A stretch of DNA of 64,000 nt from Desulforamulus ruminis DSM 2154 (lineage in GTDB: Bacteria > Bacillota > Desulfotomaculia > Desulfotomaculales > Desulfotomaculaceae): the NCBI RefSeq assembly GCF_000215085.1, contig NC_015589.1, positions 1,054,001 to 1,118,000 of the forward strand, read 5' to 3'. The notes beneath the pieces are model-generated. The model was not told the origin of the DNA. It made no database searches and saw only the letters and a list, made by a program, of their open reading frames with translations. This document shows, piece by piece, positions 7,991-18,233 of this stretch; the stretch's first letter is position 1; the number at the start of each line of letters is the position of its first letter. The position numbers and the translations under genes were made by a program.

Positions 7991-8660
7991 TAAAGAGGGC
8001 CCGGCCCGCTACAGTTCCCATTTAGATATGGTCCGGGCCTTTGACCGTTCTACCAGGAGAGCCGGCCTGCCGGTGGCTTTTTCCGAAGGATTCAACCCCC
8101 ATCCCAAATTTAGTTTTGCCTCCCCTCTGCCTGTGGGGATTGGAGGCGGGGATGAATATATGGATATGGAACTTACCCGGGCCATAGCGCCCGAGGAATT
8201 GGCTGAGCGCTTAGAGGCCAATATGCAGGAGGGTTACCGGGTGATTGCCGTAAAGGAAATTCCCCAAGGCAGCCCTGCTTTGATGTCCCTCATTTCCAGG
8301 GCAGCTTACCGAGCCACCGCCCCTTTGCCTTTGGATTATGCTCAGGCGGAATTATCATCCGCAGTTCAGAATATTTTAAATTTTAAAGAAATCATGGTTA
8401 CCAGAGAAATAAAAGGGAGAAGAAAAGAAATTGATATTCGTCCCGGTCTTTTTTCACTAACAGGTAGAATAAAAGAACATATACTGGAAATAAATATGGA
8501 ATTGCTAATTGGCAGTTCAGGCAATGTTCGTCCTACGGAGATTTTATGGGAAATGTCCCGCAGCGGGGGAATCCCCCTGCTTCCGGAAGATTTTCGAGTC
8601 CAGCGAACCGCCCTGTACGCCAATGGTCCCTCCGGTCCTGTCTCCCTTTGGGAGGTCTGA
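7965..8660 (+). CDS. TIGR03936 / DUF2344 radical-SAM-associated protein
   Basis: About 231 residues beginning at TTG 7965, eight bases after GGGAGG (7951-7956). The start PRYRVKYSKEGPARYSSHLDM and the later FSEGFNPHPKFSFASPLPVG are characteristic of DUF2344. Upstream codons in the same frame overlap the preceding gene and have no SD. The 26-base overlap with the radical SAM gene indicates tight coupling, and in some genomes the two are one polypeptide. Function is unknown; a role as substrate-binding partner of the radical SAM enzyme is inference. Confidence 0.85.
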   Translation: MPRYRVKYSKEGPARYSSHLDMVRAFDRSTRRAGLPVAFSEGFNPHPKFSFASPLPVGIGGGDEYMDMELTRAIAPEELAERLEANMQEGYRVIAVKEIPQGSPALMSLISRAAYRATAPLPLDYAQAELSSAVQNILNFKEIMVTREIKGRRKEIDIRPGLFSLTGRIKEHILEINMELLIGSSGNVRPTEILWEMSRSGGIPLLPEDFRVQRTALYANGPSGPVSLWEV

Positions 8661-8679
8661 GGACCAGGGTAGGAGAGGA

Positions 8680-10368
8680 ATGTCATTTATGTTAAAAGAA
8701 ATTGTAATTAACGTACGGGAAGAGGAAACCCGAGTGGCTGTCTTGGAGGATAAGATCCCGGTGGAGGTTTACATAGAGCGGTCGCCCAATCAGCGCTTGG
8801 TGGGCAACATTTTTAAGGGCCGTGTGGAGAATGTTCTGCCGGGCATGCAGGCTGCCTTTGTTGACATCGGTCTGGAAAAAAACGCCTTTCTCTATGTGGA
8901 AGACGCTCAACCCACCCGGAACCCCGAAGGGGGAAACAACCCCGGAATAACGGTAAATATCGGCGACATCCTTAAACAGGATCAAGAGATTATTGTGCAA
9001 ATCGTCAAGGAACCCATTGGTACCAAAGGTCCTAGAGTCACCACCCATATTACCCTGCCCGGAAGGTATCTGGTGCTGATGCCCACGGTGGATTATATCG
9101 GCATATCCCGGCGCATCGAGTCGGAGAAGGAACGGGAAAGATTAAAGGATTTGGCCAACCGGATCAAGCCGGAAGGAATGGGAGCCATTGTACGCACGGT
9201 GGCGGAAAGTGTCAGCGAGGAAGAATTCCGGCAGGATATTTTATTACTGAGCAAACTCTGGCGCAAGATTCAAAGCAAAGCCTCCAACAGTCCGGCACCC
9301 AATTTGCTGCACCGGGACCTGGAATTGATCCAACGGATATTGCGGGATGTTTTCAGTGAAGATGTTGACCGTCTGACCCTGGATTCCCGAAGTGAATACG
9401 ATAAAGTTTTAGAGATTTTAGATATTAGCGACCCGAAATTAAAGTTAAAGGTTTTTTTGGATGAACGGGAGAATATTTTTGAGGATTATGGAATTTCCGT
9501 TGAATTGGAAAAGGCTTTAAAAAGAAAGGTTTGGCTTAAATGCGGGGCTTATCTGGTGATTGATCAGGCCGAAGCCCTTACGGCTGTGGATGTGAATACC
9601 GGGAAATTTGTGGGCAGTACCAATCTGGAAGATACGGTTTTAAAAACCAACCTGGAAGCCGCAGTGGAGATTGCCAGGCAGCTCAGGCTGAGAAATCTTG
9701 GCGGCATTATTATCGTTGATTTTATTGATATGGCTGAGGAAGAACACCGGAATTTGGTGCTGGCAACCCTGGAAGAAGAAATTAAAAAGGATAAAACCAA
9801 AACCAACATCCTGGGCATTACTCAACTGGGTCTGGTGGAAATGACCCGTAAAAAGGTACGGCCTTCCCTGTCGGAGGTACTGCAAAAACACTGTCCCTAC
9901 TGTGAAGGGCGGGGCAAGGTGCTGTCCGAAGAAACGGTCAGCATTCATTTAAAGACCCAGATCTGCCAGATGGCGAAACAAACTATCGCCGATACCATTC
10001 TGGTGGAAGCCAATCCCATTGTGGCCTCCAGGTTAATCGGCGCCGGCGGAACCAATCTAAGGGAACTGGAACAAAAAACAGGGAAAAATTTATACATCCG
10101 GGGTTCAGCAACCCACCATTTGGAGGAGGTAAGCATCAAACCCCTGTCGGACTCCGATGAGATCGTTTCTCAAACGCTGCCGGTAAAGGCCGGAGAAGTG
10201 ATTGAAGTGAAGGTGGAGGAAACGCACATATCCAATACCCATGACGGCATCGCCAGACTGGACGGCTTTATTATTGATGTGGAAGGCGGGGGCGGTTTGA
10301 TTGGCGAGGTGGTTTCGGTGGAAGTGGTAAAGGTTCACCGGACCTACGCCAAAGCCAGACTGGTTTGA
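8680..10368 (+). CDS. rng: Ribonuclease E/G family protein with C-terminal TRAM-like domain
   Basis: About 560 residues. An S1 RNA-binding segment (GRVENVLPGMQAAFVDIG) is near residue 45. The RNase E/G catalytic core includes LTAVDVNTGKFVG and IIIVDFIDM, whose aspartates bind Mg2+. The zinc-link motif is CPYCEGRG near residue 410. Beyond the usual end, about 70 residues (GEVIEVKVEETHISNTHDGIA, later VVKVHRTYAKARL) match a TRAM RNA-binding domain, which ordinary RNase G lacks. RNase G processes rRNA and mRNA 5' ends. The start may be ATG 8680 or ATG 8689; AGGAGAGG at 8671 lies between good spacings for both. Confidence 0.88.
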   Translation: MSFMLKEIVINVREEETRVAVLEDKIPVEVYIERSPNQRLVGNIFKGRVENVLPGMQAAFVDIGLEKNAFLYVEDAQPTRNPEGGNNPGITVNIGDILKQDQEIIVQIVKEPIGTKGPRVTTHITLPGRYLVLMPTVDYIGISRRIESEKERERLKDLANRIKPEGMGAIVRTVAESVSEEEFRQDILLLSKLWRKIQSKASNSPAPNLLHRDLELIQRILRDVFSEDVDRLTLDSRSEYDKVLEILDISDPKLKLKVFLDERENIFEDYGISVELEKALKRKVWLKCGAYLVIDQAEALTAVDVNTGKFVGSTNLEDTVLKTNLEAAVEIARQLRLRNLGGIIIVDFIDMAEEEHRNLVLATLEEEIKKDKTKTNILGITQLGLVEMTRKKVRPSLSEVLQKHCPYCEGRGKVLSEETVSIHLKTQICQMAKQTIADTILVEANPIVASRLIGAGGTNLRELEQKTGKNLYIRGSATHHLEEVSIKPLSDSDEIVSQTLPVKAGEVIEVKVEETHISNTHDGIARLDGFIIDVEGGGGLIGEVVSVEVVKVHRTYAKARLV

Positions 10369-10409
10369 TAGGAAGCCCGGGAACCATCCTATAGGGCGAC
10401 GGTAATTTG

Positions 10410-10437
10410 TTGACAAATATGCCAATTGTGATAAAAT
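10410..10437 (+). promoter_or_regulatory. Sigma-A promoter of rplU-rpmA
   Basis: TTGACA (10410-10415) and TAAAAT (10432-10437) are separated by 16 bases. Transcription would start near 10444, giving a leader of about 100 bases before rplU. Confidence 0.8.
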
Positions 10438-10443
10438 ATTGAG

Positions 10444-10535
10444 ATGTAGGTGTCTTTTTGCCTGCATACCGCTCAGCAAAGGTTTCTAAATCCGTAAACG
10501 GTACCTTCATGGCGAGTCCTAAAGATGGGGAGGTG
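10444..10535 (+). promoter_or_regulatory. Ribosomal protein L21 mRNA leader
   Basis: The leader between promoter and rplU contains TACCGCTCAGCAAAGG, then AAATCCGTAAACGGTACC, then ATGGCGAGTCCTAAAG. These conserved blocks match my recollection of the Firmicute L21 leader (Rfam L21_leader). It is thought to let L21 or a ribosomal component repress its own operon. Pairing of GGTACC/GTACC segments is visible. Covariance-model confirmation has not been run. Confidence 0.72.
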
Positions 10536-10540
10536 TAGGT

Positions 10541-10852
10541 TTGTACGCAGTAGTTGTGACTGGTGGGAAACAGTACAAGGTTCAGGAAGGCGACACCCTG
10601 TACATTGAGAAACTGAACGCAGAGCCAGGTCAAAAGGTTGAATTAACCGAAGTTCTTCTGGTTGAGAAGGACGGCCAGGTGAAAGTTGGCACTCCGAAGG
10701 TGGAAGGGGCAAAGATTGTCCTGGATGTTGTCCGTCACGGAAAAGGCCAGAAAATTATTGTTTTTAAATATAAACCCAAGAAAAATTACCGCCGTAAGAA
10801 AGGCCATCGTCAGCCTTTTACCCAGGTGGTTGTTGAAAAGATTGAAGCTTAA
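10541..10852 (+). CDS. rplU: 50S ribosomal protein L21
   Basis: 103 residues, the usual size. [24 protein letters not shown] at the N-terminus and [20 protein letters not shown] near the C-terminus are family signatures. TTG at 10541 is the start, behind GGGGAGGTG (10527-10535). L21 binds 23S rRNA in the large subunit. It heads the rplU-rpmA-spo0B-obg group. The small cysteine-protease gene prp (ysxB), normally between rplU and rpmA in Firmicutes, is missing: only 38 bases separate the two genes. Confidence 0.97.
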   Translation: MYAVVVTGGKQYKVQEGDTLYIEKLNAEPGQKVELTEVLLVEKDGQVKVGTPKVEGAKIVLDVVRHGKGQKIIVFKYKPKKNYRRKKGHRQPFTQVVVEKIEA

Positions 10853-10890
10853 TTTTCCGATATTTTTCACCATTAGGAGGTGGGATTTGT

Positions 10891-11160
10891 ATGGCTCATA
10901 AGAAAGGGGTGGGGAGTTCACGGAACGGTCGGGACTCCCAGGCCAAACGGCTCGGCGTAAAAGAAGGTGACGGCAAGTTTGTTTCTGCCGGCAGTATCCT
11001 TGTTAGACAACGGGGTACCAAGATTTATCCGGGTGATAATGTGGGTCGCGGCGGGGATGATACATTGTTCGCCATGGCCGACGGTGTGGTTAAATTTGAA
11101 CGTAAAGGCCGGGATAAAAAGCAGGTTAGCATTGTTGTACCGGAAATCGCCGCTCAGTAA
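10891..11160 (+). CDS. rpmA: 50S ribosomal protein L27 (no N-terminal extension)
   Basis: 89 residues starting [16 protein letters not shown], directly at the mature-type N-terminus. Most Firmicutes encode an extra N-terminal segment (ending near LQFFA) that the protease Prp removes before the L27 tail reaches the peptidyl-transferase centre. Here both the extension and the prp gene are missing at this locus, which is self-consistent. The ATG follows AGGAGGTGGG. The rest ([26 protein letters not shown]) is standard L27. Confidence 0.97.
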   Translation: MAHKKGVGSSRNGRDSQAKRLGVKEGDGKFVSAGSILVRQRGTKIYPGDNVGRGGDDTLFAMADGVVKFERKGRDKKQVSIVVPEIAAQ

Positions 11161-11278
11161 ATTAAGAAAGCGATTTTCACTCGTCTTTCCCGCAGCAAAG
11201 CAAAAAACAGGCGGAATCCTTCTTCATTGCCTTTACTTTCATACTTAATTTTATCTTGATGAAGGTATAGAATAAAAG

Positions 11279-11309
11279 AACCAGTCCTGCAATTTGGGGC
11301 TGGTTTTTC
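11279..11309 (+). terminator. Terminator after rpmA
   Basis: AACCAG-CC (11279-11287) pairs with GG-GCTGGTT (near 11296-11305), followed by TTTTCGTTTT. The 118 bases between rpmA and the hairpin hold nothing else recognised. Confidence 0.75.
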
Positions 11310-11382
11310 GTTTTAACGGGGGCAGGAAAATTCATCCAAGCCGGCGAATACCTGGCTATCTGGATTGAAAGGAAGAGGCCAT

Positions 11383-11943
11383 ATGGAAATGAAGGGACTT
11401 TTGGAAGTAATTCAAGTACAAAGGCATGATTTCTTAAACCATTTACAGGTGATTTCCGGCCTGCTCCAACTGAATAAGGGCGAAAGGGTCAGGGATTATA
11501 TCAAACAGGTTTGTGTGGAATACGAGAAATTAAGCAGGATTACTCGTTTAAAATCTACGGAAGTAAAAGCCGTTTTATTAATTGCCTGTAACGAGGCGGC
11601 TAAATATCAGGTGGAGCTTGTTTTTGACATTGATACAGACCTGAAGTCCCTGGAAGCTCCCGGTGAGGTGGTTGGCAATGCCCTGGAACACTGTATCAAC
11701 CATGCCGTCAAATTTCTGTCTCCGCCGCAAGTTACCGACCGCAGGATAAAATTAAGCATTAGTGAAGGAGACAAGAAAATCACCATCAAGCTGGGTTTTC
11801 CGGGAGTTCCGGTGGAAGTGGTCCAGGAAGCCAAGAAACAAATGGAATTATCACGCTATCTGGAACCCCATGGCAGCATTAAGCTGGCCGTAACGGAGAA
11901 GGATGCGGAAATATATATGATTTTTCCAAAAACAAAGGCTTAG
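11383..11943 (+). CDS. spo0B: Spo0B-like sporulation phosphotransferase
   Basis: About 186 residues. The N-terminal helix carries QRHDFLNHLQVISGLLQL, the signature of the Spo0B helical hairpin with its phospho-accepting His; DFLNH is also typical of related sensor-kinase dimerisation domains. The C-terminal half resembles a degenerate ATPase fold (EVVGNALEHCINHAV). ATG 11383 follows GGAAGAGG. The position between rpmA and obg is exactly that of spo0B in Bacillus, where it relays phosphate from Spo0F to Spo0A. Many Clostridia lack a full phosphorelay, so the in vivo partner is uncertain. Confidence 0.75.
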   Translation: MEMKGLLEVIQVQRHDFLNHLQVISGLLQLNKGERVRDYIKQVCVEYEKLSRITRLKSTEVKAVLLIACNEAAKYQVELVFDIDTDLKSLEAPGEVVGNALEHCINHAVKFLSPPQVTDRRIKLSISEGDKKITIKLGFPGVPVEVVQEAKKQMELSRYLEPHGSIKLAVTEKDAEIYMIFPKTKA

Positions 11944-11960
11944 GATAAGTAAATGAGTAA

Positions 11961-13968
<2,008 letters not shown>

Positions 13969-13989
13969 TATTTCAAAGGGGGAATCCGT

Positions 13990-14496
13990 GTGAAAGAAGA
14001 CGTCAAGTACAATGACTATCTTAAAGAGGTCCTGGAACAATTACCGAAAGGAGCCTTTTTAACCGTAAAGGATGGGGACAAATTAAACACCATGACCATC
14101 GGCTGGGGAACCATCGGCTTTATCTGGCAAAAGCCGGTTTTTATGATCATGGTCCGACAATCCAGACATACCTACCAAATTTTGGAAAATGCCAGGGAAT
14201 TTACCGTAAGTATACCGGTAAAAAGGGATCTCAAAAAAGAATTGGCCTTCTGTGGAACCAAATCGGGACGGGATATCGACAAGTTTAAAGAATGCAACCT
14301 TACCCCGGAGCGGGGAAAGGTGGTAGAGACCCCCATTATTGGCGAATGCGATTTGCATTATGAGTGCAAAATAATTTACCAGCAGTCCATGGAACCGGCT
14401 TTAGCAGCCCCAAATATCAAAAAACTGGCTTATCCCAAAGGGGATTATCATGGAATGTATTATGGTGAAATCGTGGCCTGCTATCTCAAAGAGTAG
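13990..14496 (+). CDS. Flavin reductase family (FMN-binding split-barrel) protein
   Basis: 168 residues. The segments AFLTVKDGDKLNTMTIGWGTIGFIW, PVFMIMVRQSRHTY and FTVSIPVK correspond to the FMN-binding split barrel of the flavin reductase/flavoredoxin family. Such proteins bind FMN and may act as NAD(P)H:flavin reductases or electron-transfer proteins in anaerobes. GTG 13990 is preceded by AAAGGGGG. It is a stand-alone gene 21 bases after sfsA with its own terminator; substrate and partner cannot be told from sequence. Confidence 0.85.
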   Translation: MKEDVKYNDYLKEVLEQLPKGAFLTVKDGDKLNTMTIGWGTIGFIWQKPVFMIMVRQSRHTYQILENAREFTVSIPVKRDLKKELAFCGTKSGRDIDKFKECNLTPERGKVVETPIIGECDLHYECKIIYQQSMEPALAAPNIKKLAYPKGDYHGMYYGEIVACYLKE

Positions 14497-14842
14497 AGGA
14501 CAAAGATCGAACCGAGTCCGAAAAAAGGACTCGGTTCTTTGCTGCAGCAAGGGCCTCCGCCAAACTTTTGGCAGCGGCCCTTGGAATTTTAAACGCTACG
14601 CGAACCGGGATCCGTACCCGCTTTCTCCTGGTGAACTTGGTTATCGCTTCAGGAATCATTTCCGCAATTTTTTCAAGAGTCCCTTTTTGGCTCAGGGAAT
14701 AAACCTTGGCTTCCCCCTCCTGAATTACAATCAAAGCGCCGGCATTGATCTTTGCCCCGGCTCCGCTGCCTTTCCCAGCGCCTTTGTTCGGCTCGTTTCC
14801 TTCGCCCCCGCCAACGCCCCCTCGCCGTCTTCTATTATCCAT
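14486..14842 (-). CDS. Truncated GerW/YtfJ-like sporulation protein
   Basis: 118 residues. A glycine-rich start (RRRRGGVGGGEG) leads into GALIVIQEGEAKVYSLSQKGTLEKIAEMIPEAI, which matches the C-terminal half of the YtfJ/GerW spore-protein family. The family's N-terminal region (about 60-80 residues with the conserved VNTIVGDPI-type segment) is missing, and only a weak GGTGT precedes the ATG. The C-terminal tail is read through a terminator hairpin. This may be a decayed or divergent copy; a full-length paralogue elsewhere is likely but not visible. Confidence 0.55.
   Translation of the reverse strand: MDNRRRRGGVGGGEGNEPNKGAGKGSGAGAKINAGALIVIQEGEAKVYSLSQKGTLEKIAEMIPEAITKFTRRKRVRIPVRVAFKIPRAAAKSLAEALAAAKNRVLFSDSVRSLSSTL
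14510..14540. terminator. Bidirectional terminator between flavin reductase and GerW-like genes
   Basis: AACCGAGTCC (14510-14519) and GGACTCGGTT (14527-14536) form a perfect 10-bp stem, followed by CTTT. It serves the plus-strand gene and overlaps the 3' end of the minus-strand GerW-like reading frame. Confidence 0.7.
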
Positions 14843-14883
14843 TACACCAATTTTTTATAGAATATTTTATTAATTTATCCACT

Positions 14884-14926
14884 CTAAAAGAAAAAGAGAT
14901 TGGGAAAATTTTCATTCCCAATCTCT
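14884..14926 (-). terminator. Terminator of the Fur-box gene (minus strand)
   Basis: AGAGATTGGGA (14895-14905) and TCCCAATCTCT (14916-14926) form a perfect 11-bp stem. Read on the minus strand it is followed by TTTTTCTTTT. Confidence 0.75.
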
Positions 14927-14953
14927 ATCTATATTGGAGCGGCCTAGCATAGA

Positions 14954-15640
14954 CTATTGATTAACGACCTGTTCAAGGTTTTTTTGCTCAGCGATATACC
15001 GGTCAAACCAATGATATAACTGGTCAGCTAGTTGATATTTAAATTGTTCCTTCCAATCATGTTCAAGATTATCTAACGAACCGGCAAGGATGCTTTGCAA
15101 TAAGTCACCGGAAGATTTAGCCGTATCAAGGGCCATGGCAGCGGTTACTTTGTTAACCAGCAGCGGATTGATCAAACTTCCTTTGGGCATAAAGGAAGAG
15201 GTTACGCCGGAAAGAGTTTTGAAAGTGAGCCGGTGCATGGTTTTTTCAACTTGTTTGCAAAGTTGGACGGTTCTTCTCTGTTCTTTTAAAATCTCTGTAA
15301 AGAAATCAAAGGAGATGTTTAGATCAGGGCTTGTCAGTTTAATATGCGGAAGCCATTTGTTTTGTAGAGAAATAATATCCAGGTTGATATGTTCTTCAAG
15401 ATCTTTTACCAGTTCGGCAACTTCGGTTTTGTGCAAAAAGAAACTGGCAAATCCCTTGTTAAAATCAAATTTTTCTTCTTTAAGCAGTTTTTCAATGAAA
15501 AGGGGCATACTTTTCTTCATATTCTTAAAATATATTTTAAGAGACCAGTCGATAGTTCGTTGACCGGCTTCAATCAGAGCAGTGAAATCCTGTTCATAGT
15601 CATACTCTGTTCTGTTCCAAAAGGTATCACGGTTTATCAT
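14954..15640 (-). CDS. Unknown protein, predicted Fur-regulated
   Basis: 228 residues from an ATG at 15640 that is preceded by GGTGGAGGTAATTATAGT. The product is largely helical with no signal peptide, no clear membrane segment and no cysteine cluster; residues such as WNRTEYDYEQDF, EHINLDIISLQNKWLPHIKL and DLYHW-type aromatics recur. I do not recognise the family. A sigma-A promoter with an overlapping Fur box lies directly upstream, and metal P-type ATPases are the neighbours. Iron-repressed expression is therefore well supported, while its biochemical role is unknown. An in-frame ATG 42 bases further upstream lies in the Fur box and is rejected. Confidence 0.75.
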   Translation of the reverse strand: MINRDTFWNRTEYDYEQDFTALIEAGQRTIDWSLKIYFKNMKKSMPLFIEKLLKEEKFDFNKGFASFFLHKTEVAELVKDLEEHINLDIISLQNKWLPHIKLTSPDLNISFDFFTEILKEQRRTVQLCKQVEKTMHRLTFKTLSGVTSSFMPKGSLINPLLVNKVTAAMALDTAKSSGDLLQSILAGSLDNLEHDWKEQFKYQLADQLYHWFDRYIAEQKNLEQVVNQ

Positions 15641-15667
15641 ACTATAATTACCTCCACCGTGGTTTAT

Positions 15668-15712
15668 GATAATGATTATCATTATTATAAACTAGATTTG
15701 CTCTTTGGTCAA
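15668..15712 (-). promoter_or_regulatory. Sigma-A promoter with overlapping Fur box
   Basis: On the minus strand, TTGACC (15712-15707), 17 bases, then TATAAT (15689-15684). Across the -10 and start region lies GATAATGATTATCATTATT (15668-15686), a 9-1-9 palindrome matching 17 of 19 bases of the Fur consensus. Fur-Fe would block RNA polymerase here, so the downstream unknown gene should be induced by iron limitation. Confidence 0.85.
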
Positions 15713-15815
15713 TCCCGGAAGAAAAAGAAATTGCCGTAGAGATTTTAATCTTTCTACTGTATTGTACAAAAACTTTTTTAAAGATCTGTTAAGGATAAAT
15801 TAAATTTACATCCTG

Positions 15816-15858
15816 TAAAAAAACACCTTTCCCCTTTTACGAAGAAAGGCGTTTTTTT
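15816..15858. terminator. Bidirectional terminator at the end of the metal ATPase gene
   Basis: AACACCTTTC and GAAAGGCGTT flank CCCTTTTACGAA, with A-runs on the left and a T-run on the right. It ends the minus-strand ATPase gene and could also stop plus-strand transcription. Confidence 0.7.
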
Positions 15859-18062
15859 AGATTTTTCTTTTTGTAGGTGATTAAACCGGTGGAATTAATC
15901 ACCACCGCCAGTGTACTGGCGTTATGAAGTAAGGCTGCGGCAAAGGGAGAAATAATCTTTAACGTGCCCAGGGTGATGCCCAGGGCGTTGGCTCCGATGG
16001 CAAAAGCGAAATTCTGGTGAATCACCTGCAAGGTGCGCCGGCTCAATTGGATTAACTGTGCTACTTTCGCCGGGTCATCCCCGGACAGGACTACATCGGC
16101 GGATTCCACGGCCACATCGGTGCCTTTGACACCCATGGCGATGCCGATATCCGCAGCCGCCAGGGCCGGAGAGTCATTAATGCCCTCGCCCACCATGGCC
16201 ACCACCAGACCCTTGCGCTGCTTCTCCTGAACTACCTTCACCTTATCTTCGGGCAGCATGTTCGACCATACACTGGTTAGTCCCAGACCCTGACCCACCG
16301 ATTGAGCACAGTGGAAGTTGTCGCCGCTGATTAAGCCGATGTCTTTTACACCGGTTGCTTTCAGCTTTTGTATGGCATATTTACTCTGCTTACGCAGGGT
16401 ATCCCGCACCCCGATTAACCCCAGGAGCTTTTGCTCCCGGACCACAAAAATAATGGATTCGCCCCGGCCGCTCATATTTTTGGCAAAGTGTTCACCCCGG
16501 CTGATATCAATTTGTTCTTCTGCCATTAAGCGGTCATTGCCCACCAGGATCTGCTGGCCGTTTAGATTAAACTTTAAACCCTTGCCAATGATCAGTTCTT
16601 TATCCTGATAGGCGGGGATTTCTTCTTTTATTTGCCGGGCTTTTTCAATAACAGCCTGGGCCAGGGGATGGTTTGTATGCATTTCGCCGGCTGCCGCAAT
16701 GGCAACAATTTGTTCCGGAGTGTAATGGTCATCCAGGGAAGCGTAAGTACTTACTTCCGGGCAACCCTCCGTAAGGGTACCGGTCTTGTCAAAAAGAACG
16801 GTGTCCAGCCTGCCTGCCGCTTCTAAATAACATCCTCCCTTAATTAAGATGCCTCTGCTGGCCGCATTTCCCATAGCGGCGCTGATGGCGGTAGGAGTGG
16901 CAAGACCTGCGGCACAGGGACAAGCCACAATAAGGATGGTCATGGTACGGTGGATATCCCTGGTAACCAGGAAAACCAGAGAAGCCAGTAATAAGGAAAG
17001 CGGGACAATTTTATAAGAATAAGCATCCGCCAGATTCTGGATGGAAGCCTTTTTGTTGCCGGCCTCTTCCACCAGGTGAATAATTCTGGCCAACGCCGTT
17101 TTGTCTCCAACCTTTTCCGCGTAAATATGGATGGAACCCTGCTCAACCACCGTGCCGGCATAGACAAAATCTCCCTGATTTTTGTGTGCCGGCAGGGACT
17201 CGCCGGTAATGGGCGCCTGGTTTACCGCCGCAGTACCGGAAAGAACCTTGCCATCCACCGGGATTTTTCCGCCCGGGTGAACCACAACAATATCGCCGGG
17301 ATTTAGACGATCTACCGGAACGGCTACCTGGGTATCGTCAACCAGCAGCCAGGCCTGCTCATTTTTACTGGTAAGCAGTTTCCGGATGGCTCTGCGGGAG
17401 CGGTCCAGGGTATAAGACTGTAGTAATTCACTAAGATTAATCAGCCAGACCACCACCAGTGCGGTGATCCCTTCCCCCATCATCAGTGCTACCAAGGTGG
17501 CAACACTGATTAAAAGGTCGTTGTTTAGCCTTTTTTCTTGCACAATGCCTTTAATCCCGCTGCGCATAATGGGATAGGCGGCCAACAAGGTAGCTGCGGA
17601 ACAGAAATTAAATCCCCTTCCACCGTGTCCATGTCCCTTTTTACCCAAGAATTTACGCAGGGTGAGTACCGACAAAACAAGGGCTCCCAGAGTCACCTGG
17701 GCCACCTGTAAAGGAATGGGCAGTTCATCAGGGGCCATTGTTTTAACCGGCACTTTTTTTTCATCGCCGGGGGCCAACGAGGCCTGACCACCGCAGAAGG
17801 CTGCTGCGGCCTCCGATCGTTGGCCGGCAGCCTGATTTAAATAGTTTCCTGTAATAAAAAGCAAAGAGCGAGGAGAAAAACTCCGGGGGCGGTAGTGTAT
17901 AAGCACGGAACCGGTAAGCGGATTTGCTTTGCTACTATGTATTTCCGGTAAAAGGGTTAAAAAGCTTTCCAACTGCCGGCACAATCCTTTTCTATTTCTC
18001 AGCAGGGGCACTGCTAGCCGAACTCTTCCCGGGAGATGATGTTTAATAAATAGATAAGCCAT
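15837..18062 (-). CDS. Heavy-metal P1B-type ATPase (CtpC-like)
   Basis: 741 residues. The N-terminus (HHLPGRVRLAVPLL..ANPLTGSVLIHY) is an HMA-like fold without the CxxC metal site. The catalytic body has PITGESLP (actuator), the ion-binding CPC motif in VACPCAAGLATP (about 381), DKTGTLTEG (phosphorylation, about 423), NHPLAQAV (HP dipeptide) and GEGINDSPAL (hinge). The last helices carry NALGITLG and HNASTLAVVINS, as in CtpC-type Mn/Zn exporters rather than copper pumps. AGGAGG precedes the ATG. It is divergent from the giant ATPase gene. Export of a divalent metal is likely; the ion is not provable from sequence. Confidence 0.88.
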   Translation of the reverse strand: MAYLFIKHHLPGRVRLAVPLLRNRKGLCRQLESFLTLLPEIHSSKANPLTGSVLIHYRPRSFSPRSLLFITGNYLNQAAGQRSEAAAAFCGGQASLAPGDEKKVPVKTMAPDELPIPLQVAQVTLGALVLSVLTLRKFLGKKGHGHGGRGFNFCSAATLLAAYPIMRSGIKGIVQEKRLNNDLLISVATLVALMMGEGITALVVVWLINLSELLQSYTLDRSRRAIRKLLTSKNEQAWLLVDDTQVAVPVDRLNPGDIVVVHPGGKIPVDGKVLSGTAAVNQAPITGESLPAHKNQGDFVYAGTVVEQGSIHIYAEKVGDKTALARIIHLVEEAGNKKASIQNLADAYSYKIVPLSLLLASLVFLVTRDIHRTMTILIVACPCAAGLATPTAISAAMGNAASRGILIKGGCYLEAAGRLDTVLFDKTGTLTEGCPEVSTYASLDDHYTPEQIVAIAAAGEMHTNHPLAQAVIEKARQIKEEIPAYQDKELIIGKGLKFNLNGQQILVGNDRLMAEEQIDISRGEHFAKNMSGRGESIIFVVREQKLLGLIGVRDTLRKQSKYAIQKLKATGVKDIGLISGDNFHCAQSVGQGLGLTSVWSNMLPEDKVKVVQEKQRKGLVVAMVGEGINDSPALAAADIGIAMGVKGTDVAVESADVVLSGDDPAKVAQLIQLSRRTLQVIHQNFAFAIGANALGITLGTLKIISPFAAALLHNASTLAVVINSTGLITYKKKNLKKRLSS

Positions 18063-18233
18063 TACCGTCCTCCTATATGGGAAAAACCTCGCATATTAGA
18101 GTTGGGAATTTGCCAGAATTTTATGCAAATAACGCCGCATATTTCTTTACAGGAGATTTACGATATTTTTCTGATAAAAAATGATAAAGAAGAGAAAAAT
18201 AGCGTTTAGCATCCTTGCGAGAGGAGATGAAGA

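Noticed and set aside
15090-15739. Plus-strand reading frames over the Fur-box gene
   Set aside because: They lack SD sites. The minus-strand gene has a promoter, Fur box, SD and terminator.
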